Assembly (NCBI GenBank): GCA_030594665.1
Contig: JAUVET010000004.1
Coordinates: 1 to 17,631, forward strand
Length of the DNA: 17,631 nucleotides
DNA from: Methanosarcinaceae archaeon
Lineage (GTDB): Archaea; Halobacteriota; Methanosarcinia; Methanosarcinales; Methanosarcinaceae
Direction of reading: 5' to 3'
Shown here: positions 14,246 to 17,631 of the stretch, piece by piece
Position numbering within the stretch: the first letter of the stretch is position 1
Layout of the letters: each line of letters starts with the position of its first letter
Made by a program: the position numbers and the translations under genes
The notes under the pieces: generated by a model
The model's input: the letters and a program-made list of their open reading frames with translations, nothing else
Told to the model about the DNA's origin: nothing
The model's database searches: none

Positions 14246-14275
14246 TTTCATGTGTATTGCAACCAATGTTTTACA
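14246..14275 (-). repeat. Dispersed ATTGGTTG repeat, copy C (degenerate)
   Basis: On the minus strand it reads AACATTGGTTGCAATACACA then TGAAAATAG, about 25-40 nt upstream of the DUF5806-like start. With one gap it aligns to copies A and B around ATTGGTTG and CACA(CG)ATG. The position also suits a promoter role. Confidence 0.4.
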
Positions 14276-14295
14276 TATATTATGATTCCAATATC

Positions 14296-14309
14296 TTTAA
14301 AATATTTAA
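14296..14309 (+). promoter_or_regulatory. Probable TATA box of the UspA gene
   Basis: TTTAAAATATTTAA is centred about 26 nt before the ATG at 14328. No ribosome site precedes that ATG, so a leaderless mRNA fits. Confidence 0.45.
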
Positions 14310-14327
14310 CATTAATCCAAGCCTGAA

Positions 14328-14738
14328 ATGATATTTCTAATTCCAATCGATGGGTCTGATTATTCAGCAAACGCTGCAAAAGTTGCCGGGAAAATGGCAT
14401 TACAATACAATTCCGATATTTTGTTACTTCATGTAGTCACAGATACGGGAGTCGGGAGAAAAAAATGGCGCAATGCGGGTGCAGAAAATATACTCACATC
14501 TGTTCGCGATATTTTGATAGATGTCGGTTGTGATGAAAAACGCATTGAATGTCTTATCAAGGATGGAAATGCCCCTGAGACGATCGTAGATGTCGCAAAC
14601 CAGAGAGATATTGATAAGATCATAATAGGAACCCGGGGCAAAACCGGACTTAAAAAGATTATGGGGTCGGTAACAGAGAAAGTGCTTCAGACATCTAACA
14701 AGCTTGTTCTTGTTGTTCCACCTAAATACAAAAACTAA
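14328..14738 (+). CDS. Universal stress protein (UspA family)
   Basis: The 136-residue product is a single UspA domain. It begins IFLIPIDGSDYSANAAKVA, has the LLLHVV strand at residues 33-38, and DKIIIGTRGKTGLKKIMGSVTEKVL near the C-terminus. The last contains the ATP-binding motif G101-x2-G104...G113-S114. Eight residues lie between the second and third glycines rather than the usual nine. ATP-binding members are thought to respond to starvation or redox stress; the role here is unknown. The start is probably leaderless, with a TATA box at 14296-14309. It is divergent from the DUF5806-like gene, and the two may share control from the 101-bp region between them. Confidence 0.9.
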   Translation: MIFLIPIDGSDYSANAAKVAGKMALQYNSDILLLHVVTDTGVGRKKWRNAGAENILTSVRDILIDVGCDEKRIECLIKDGNAPETIVDVANQRDIDKIIIGTRGKTGLKKIMGSVTEKVLQTSNKLVLVVPPKYKN

Positions 14739-14755
14739 AAAACAGATCATTTTTT
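14737..14755 (+). terminator. Possible A-run/T-run terminator after the UspA gene
   Basis: AAAAAA (14737-14742), overlapping the stop codon, pairs with TTTTTT (14750-14755) across a 7-nt loop. The T-run is the part that matters for archaeal termination. Confidence 0.4.
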
Positions 14756-14771
14756 GTATTCGTTTGTCTGG

Positions 14772-14855
14772 TTTTGATAACTCACTTTCGGCAGTTAATC
14801 TGTAAATTTTAAACAATTGTTTTCAAAATATACCTACGGAAAGTGAGTGATAAAA
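14772..14855. repeat. 84-bp near-palindromic region downstream of the UspA gene
   Basis: TTTTGATAACTCACTTTCG (14772-14790) is complementary to 14837-14855 apart from three mismatches. A perfect 12-bp palindrome, AAACAATTGTTT (14811-14822), lies close to the centre. The right arm ends at an ATG (14855) that opens a 14-residue frame (MSMRRPNCQTCHYR). Confidence 0.55.
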
Positions 14856-14899
14856 TGTCGATGCGCAGACCAAATTGCCAGACCTGCCATTACCGATAA

Positions 14900-15406
14900 A
14901 AATATCGTATTTATTTGTTCAATAAGCACTGGAATTTTTCTTAGATGATTAGGATTATAGAATAGTTGTTTATCTTTTCCATTAATATGTCTACCACTCT
15001 TTGACTTAATTTACAGTTATTATCAATTTAGTACCATATATTCATTCCTTAATATCCGACTCACCCGGAGGCAGCATCATAGCAATCAAATCGGGTGTTT
15101 ATACTTCTTTATAGGTGAAATGGGAGGTGGTGAACGCCGACTCTCAATCCCCATAAGAAAGTTTCCATAACATCCTTTAGTTAAGTCTGATGTGAAAAGA
15201 CCTGAGATCCTTCGGGGTTTTGTTACACTTGTTGAGGATGAGTTTAATGACGTGTCGGATGAGAATGTTAACACATGGCTGTCTAATTTTATTGATACAG
15301 AAGTTAGATTGACGCCATAGATGTACAAGCGCGTAGAATCAATAAGTGTTAAGTACAAATGACAGGTATAAATTATATATATTTCAACATTATGAAAGGT
15401 GAAAAA
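14900..15406. other. Gene-poor stretch with possible gene debris
   Basis: No firm gene is seen. On the plus strand, GTG 15192 to TAG 15320 encodes 42 residues (MKRPEILRGFVTLVEDEFND, then VSDENVNTWLSNFIDTEVRLTP). It is preceded in frame by a TAA and by codons reading GGGERRLSIPIRKFP. The two pieces together may be a decayed gene. I recognise no family. The 123-residue minus-strand ORF over the same DNA looks like a shadow. Confidence 0.3.
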
Positions 15407-15577
15407 ATGGCAGGTAAAAATGAACCATCTACAAAGGATCGTACAATATTCGACCAAAAATGTATAACTTGCGGCACGTGGATGAATATCACTAAAGAGA
15501 AGAGCAAAAAAGGTGCAGTAATAATTACTTATTCTTGCCCGGAATGCGGTCTTTCATACTCGGTTGGCGAGGACTGA
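15407..15577 (+). CDS. Small zinc-ribbon protein
   Basis: This 56-residue protein has two CxxC knuckles, C19-x2-C22 (KCITCGTW) and C44-x2-C47 (SCPECGLS), separated by 21 residues. That is the spacing of a zinc ribbon. A polar, basic N-terminus precedes it. The open frame extends back to 15359, but ATG 15407 is the likely start because GGTGA lies 5-6 nt before it (15398-15402). Its stop is one base before the ATG of an Mrr-type nuclease, so the two genes are almost certainly translated from one mRNA. A zinc ribbon of this kind could bind nucleic acid or protein. A role as partner of the nuclease is inferred only from position. Confidence 0.75.
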   Translation: MAGKNEPSTKDRTIFDQKCITCGTWMNITKEKSKKGAVIITYSCPECGLSYSVGED

Positions 15578-15578
15578 T

Positions 15579-16607
15579 ATGGCCAAATGGAATCTCGAAC
15601 ATCTTTTGAATACAACTCCTGACGATTTTGAGAACCTTGTAGCGCATCTGTTCAAACGGATGAGGTACGGGGCAAGTGTCACCCGTTATTCCCGCGATGG
15701 CGGGGTTGACATTGAACTTTCGCTTGAGCATTTTGGTTTGTCCCACAGGTGGCTTGTACAGGTTAAACGATACGCTGATGCTGTAGGTGTGAAAGAGGTG
15801 CGTGAATACAGTAGCCTGCGATACCGCGATAATGTGGATGGGGTTATTATTGTCACTACTTCTAATTTCACAAAAGAGGCGGAAAAAGAGGCTGCCGATC
15901 ATAATGTAAAACTCATAGGCGGCGCTTTGCTTGTTGAGATGCTGAACCACTATCATCCCGATGGACAGGCACAAATCTCGCCCGTGGTAAGTGCCTCAGA
16001 ATTGCCGGATAAGAAGAATTTCGCGATTGATGGAGCGATTCTCAAGAACGGGGAGGAGGTTGTTGCAAGTGAATCTGTTGTAATCGGAAAAGAAAGGCTT
16101 GCGATGGTTGTTACGAATAAGAACATCTTTTTCAAAAAAGGAATCGGAGGTATTTTTTCAAATAAGTCTGAAATATCACGTCGCATCGGTGCAAGTGAGG
16201 TCATTGGTTTGCACGCAGAACCAAAACGCATTTTTTTATTAACCGGTTCAAAAGAGATTGAAATTATCAGTATTCAGCCAAATAACCGTGAAAAAGTGCT
16301 TGAATTGCTTGAACACCTGCGAGCAGATTACTTAAAGGGCGAGCATCTTTTAAAGTCTACACGAACAGATATGCAATTTTTAGTTCTGACAAACAAGCGG
16401 TTTGCGATCATAAACTTACGTGATGGATCAAGAGTAGAATTAAAAGTAAAGAATATCATCGGATCGCAAGTTGCAAACGGCGGCTTGTTCAAAAAACCAA
16501 AACTCATTGTTTCGGAATCAAGGGGCGACGTTAGCAGGCGAGAGATAGAGGTCGATGACGCTGGTGCATGGCAAAAGACAATAGAGGATGCGGTGCGGTT
16601 GAGCTAA
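15579..16607 (+). CDS. Mrr-type restriction endonuclease fused to tandem PH-like domains
   Basis: From ATG 15579 the product has 342 residues. Residues 10-125 form an Mrr_cat/PD-(D/E)xK nuclease: FENLVAHLFKRMRYGASVTR (helix and first strand), D40-GGVD-44, QVKRY (Q61, K63), and GVIIVTTSNFTKEAEKEA. Mrr enzymes are usually type IV, cutting modified foreign DNA. Residues about 150-340 look like two bacterial-PH/YokE-like modules, each with a VLTNKR or VVTNKN strand (178-184 and 268-274) and later an I(I)G turn. Such modules may bind lipid, protein or DNA. The pairing with PH-like domains is unusual. The 15579 start has GAGG 6 nt upstream, and TTG 15564 in the same frame is less likely. It sits in a tight cluster with the zinc-ribbon gene upstream and a possible tiny ORF overlapping its stop. 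Confidence 0.85.
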   Translation: MAKWNLEHLLNTTPDDFENLVAHLFKRMRYGASVTRYSRDGGVDIELSLEHFGLSHRWLVQVKRYADAVGVKEVREYSSLRYRDNVDGVIIVTTSNFTKEAEKEAADHNVKLIGGALLVEMLNHYHPDGQAQISPVVSASELPDKKNFAIDGAILKNGEEVVASESVVIGKERLAMVVTNKNIFFKKGIGGIFSNKSEISRRIGASEVIGLHAEPKRIFLLTGSKEIEIISIQPNNREKVLELLEHLRADYLKGEHLLKSTRTDMQFLVLTNKRFAIINLRDGSRVELKVKNIIGSQVANGGLFKKPKLIVSESRGDVSRREIEVDDAGAWQKTIEDAVRLS

Positions 16608-16681
16608 TGTTAGTGAACTACTACTCCCTGCTGTTATACGGCGAGGAGGGAGTCTTCTGCTTCATTCTAATAAATTTATAA
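16607..16681 (+). CDS. Possible 24-residue peptide overlapping the Mrr stop codon
   Basis: ATG 16607-16609 shares one base with the TAA of the nuclease gene (TAATG), a classic translational-coupling arrangement. The peptide is MLVNYYSLLLYGEEGVFCFI then LINL, mostly hydrophobic and able to span or touch a membrane. ACTCCCT (16623-16629) and AGGGAGT (16647-16653) inside it are complementary and may fold. An ORF this short can arise by chance, and no family is recognised. Confidence 0.3.
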   Translation: MLVNYYSLLLYGEEGVFCFILINL

Positions 16682-16797
16682 GCCGATTGAAAATATATTA
16701 AGACTAATATATCGGAACTAACATATTAACCCATGCGCGTATACCCCATATCACAGTTTCACTAACGGCATAGCCCCCTAATTCAATCACTCTGATA

Positions 16798-17244
16798 TCA
16801 GTCATATAACAAACGAGTCTCTTCATCCGCAAGTGTTGGTTGAATTATCTCCTTCCATTTAGGAGATTTCCATGTTCCGAGTTCTGTGTGTATCTTATAG
16901 TAGTTCTGGGGGATTGGATGCGTACCGATCACAACGTCAAGCCCATACTTTGTTTTGATAACGTCACGAAATTGGGTAACACGGGTGCATGGAGGATATC
17001 CGACAATAAGTCCTGTGGCGAGGTGTATCACATCTACTCCGTTTTTCTTCATTTCTTCAGGAGCATATTCAATATTTCCACCGGGACAACCACCGCATGC
17101 TGTATATCCAACCAACTTCACCTCTTTATCATTATAAATGCTGAATGCACCCTCCCTGTTGTTGAGTGCTCTTAAACATTTGCCTCCGGCACACCCGCGG
17201 TAGCGGTCGCATATGATAATCCCAATTTTGATTTCATCACTCAT
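16798..17244 (-). CDS. CGGC-domain protein
   Basis: The 148-residue product belongs to the CGGC-domain family, seen in archaea and anaerobic bacteria. Residues 1-25 are IGIIICDRYRGCAGGKCLRA-like, with C12, C18 and C23. The naming motif is TACGGCPGG (C50, C53), followed by GNIEYAPEEMKKNGVDVIHLATGLI. A Cys lies in GYPPCTRV, and the second half ends LLYD. The Cys pattern suggests metal or Fe-S binding, or redox use; the function is unproven. I chose ATG 17244 because GGAGG lies 7 nt upstream on the minus strand. The longer ORF to 17337 would put a dispersed hairpin repeat inside the protein, which is unlikely. Confidence 0.85.
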   Translation of the reverse strand: MSDEIKIGIIICDRYRGCAGGKCLRALNNREGAFSIYNDKEVKLVGYTACGGCPGGNIEYAPEEMKKNGVDVIHLATGLIVGYPPCTRVTQFRDVIKTKYGLDVVIGTHPIPQNYYKIHTELGTWKSPKWKEIIQPTLADEETRLLYD

Positions 17245-17301
17245 GTTATGTCCTCCATATCTTTTCCGTGACTTGTTTAGGTAGTTTTGATGCCGGGTCA
17301 A

Positions 17302-17333
17302 TCCGCCTGCGGCAGATCGAGTCGGCATTGAAA
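17302..17333 (+). repeat. REP-like hairpin repeat, copy 2
   Basis: TCCGCCTGCGGCAGA (stem with one mismatch) is followed by TCGAGTCGGCATTGAAA. It matches copy 1 at 27 of 32 positions. In this copy ATGCCG (17290-17295) can also pair with CGGCAT (17323-17328), giving an outer stem that copy 1 lacks. It is 58 bp before the CGGC gene start. Confidence 0.6.
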
Positions 17334-17378
17334 CCATTTAAACAAGTACAAATATTCTAAGGGCATGAAAATGTATCT

Positions 17379-17425
17379 CATGTGGACAATGTTCTTCGAT
17401 ATATTCATCACTTTCATTCCACATG
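17379..17425. repeat. 8-bp inverted repeat in the gap before the KaiC-like gene end
   Basis: CATGTGGA (17379-17386) and TCCACATG (17418-17425) are perfectly complementary with 31 nt between. The purpose is unclear. The remaining sequence of 17340-17500 shows no coding frame that I can support. Confidence 0.35.
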
Positions 17426-17502
17426 GATTAGCCTTGTGAAGTTACAGCACCATATCCGGAAGTACCTGAAAGGTGACGCGAGACCATGACAAGAACAATT
17501 GT

Positions 17503-17631
17503 TCAAAACATCTCAGCTTCGACACTCACTTCAATTCCATTTTCTGTGATCGTATAAGGTCTGCTGCCGCGATGGTGATTTGTCTGTCGCATCCTGACAA
17601 CTTCCATTTCAAGTGATACATCGTAAGTACC
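17503..17631 (-). CDS. KaiC-like RecA-superfamily ATPase, C-terminal end (partial)
   Basis: The minus-strand frame runs from the window edge to TGA (17503-17505) and encodes 42 residues: GTYDVSLEMEVVRMRQTNHH, then RGSRPYTITENGIEVSVEAEMF. The pattern VVRMRxTxHxRGxxPYxITExGIEV is the usual last strand pair of archaeal KaiC-type domains. These ATPases are linked to signalling and motility control in archaea. The Walker motifs lie outside the window, so the number of domains cannot be judged. Confidence 0.65.
   Translation of the reverse strand, partial: GTYDVSLEMEVVRMRQTNHHRGSRPYTITENGIEVSVEAEMF

Noticed and set aside
15086..15457. Minus-strand ORF of 123 residues
   Set aside because: It is low-complexity and overlaps the zinc-ribbon gene in antisense, and its composition is unlike a real protein.
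17285..17335. CRISPR-like repeat end (ATTGAAAC)
   Set aside because: ATTGAAAC is typical of some CRISPR repeats, but only a single unit occurs here. It is part of the two-copy REP-like element.
16798..17337. Longer start of the CGGC protein at 17337
   Set aside because: The extra 31 residues are encoded by the REP-like repeat and lack similarity to the family. ATG 17244 has a GGAGG ribosome site.

Overview
The window reads as part of a methanogen-lineage euryarchaeal chromosome, most likely from the Methanosarcinales or an ANME-2 relative. The evidence is the archaeal form of its core genes: NMD3, TruA, RNase Z, ribosomal protein S8e and a KaiC-type ATPase. Supporting signs are GGTGA/GGAGG ribosome sites, TATA-like boxes 25-30 nt upstream of apparently leaderless starts, and the AT-rich, repeat-filled intergenic DNA. 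The genus is an inference, since no rRNA or tRNA is present.

Layout. 1-345: the end of an NMD3 ribosome-export homologue, interrupted in frame by a TAA. 618-2318: a secreted or membrane-anchored lamin-tail plus double phospholipase-D protein. 2498-2907: a decayed, frameshifted IS66 transposase tail. 3072-4400: an AAA/DUF4143 ATPase whose promoter carries three copies of a TGCCATTATA motif at exactly 33-bp spacing, the last a perfect 16-bp palindrome between the TATA box and the start codon. 4489-5331: a membrane-bound winged-helix regulator. 5348-6157: truA. 6158-6765: gene-free, with a roughly 200-bp MITE-like element and a REP-like hairpin repeat. 6766-8106 (minus): a long coiled-coil protein of unknown function. 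8368-9498: an AAA+ ATPase with no canonical start for its apparent N-terminal region. 9588-9854: a small unknown protein. 9884-10798 (minus): RNase Z.

11092-11469: ribosomal S8e, between two arrays of short AT-rich tandem repeats and followed by a hairpin/T-run terminator that overlaps its stop codon. 11659-12150 and 12437-13618: an Lrp/AsnC regulator and a class I/II aminotransferase, separated by a dyad-rich repeat flanked by 23-bp direct repeats. 13759-14226 (minus): a DUF5806-like protein, divergent from a UspA stress protein (14328-14738). 14739-15406: mostly non-coding, with a large dyad and possible gene debris. 15407-16681: a tight cluster of a zinc-ribbon mini-protein, an Mrr-type nuclease fused to two apparent PH-like domains, and a possible 24-residue peptide overlapping the nuclease stop. 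16798-17244 (minus): a CGGC-domain protein. 17503-17631 (minus): the end of a KaiC-like ATPase.

The housekeeping genes (NMD3, TruA, RNase Z, S8e) concern RNA maturation and ribosome assembly. They are interleaved with accessory pieces, and repeats concentrate at the boundaries. The most system-like accessory locus is the zinc-ribbon/Mrr-PH cluster. The strongest non-coding signals are the 33-bp-phased operator array at 2989-3070, the MITE-like element at 6346-6568, and a dispersed element built around the word ATTGGTTG (three copies, minus strand).
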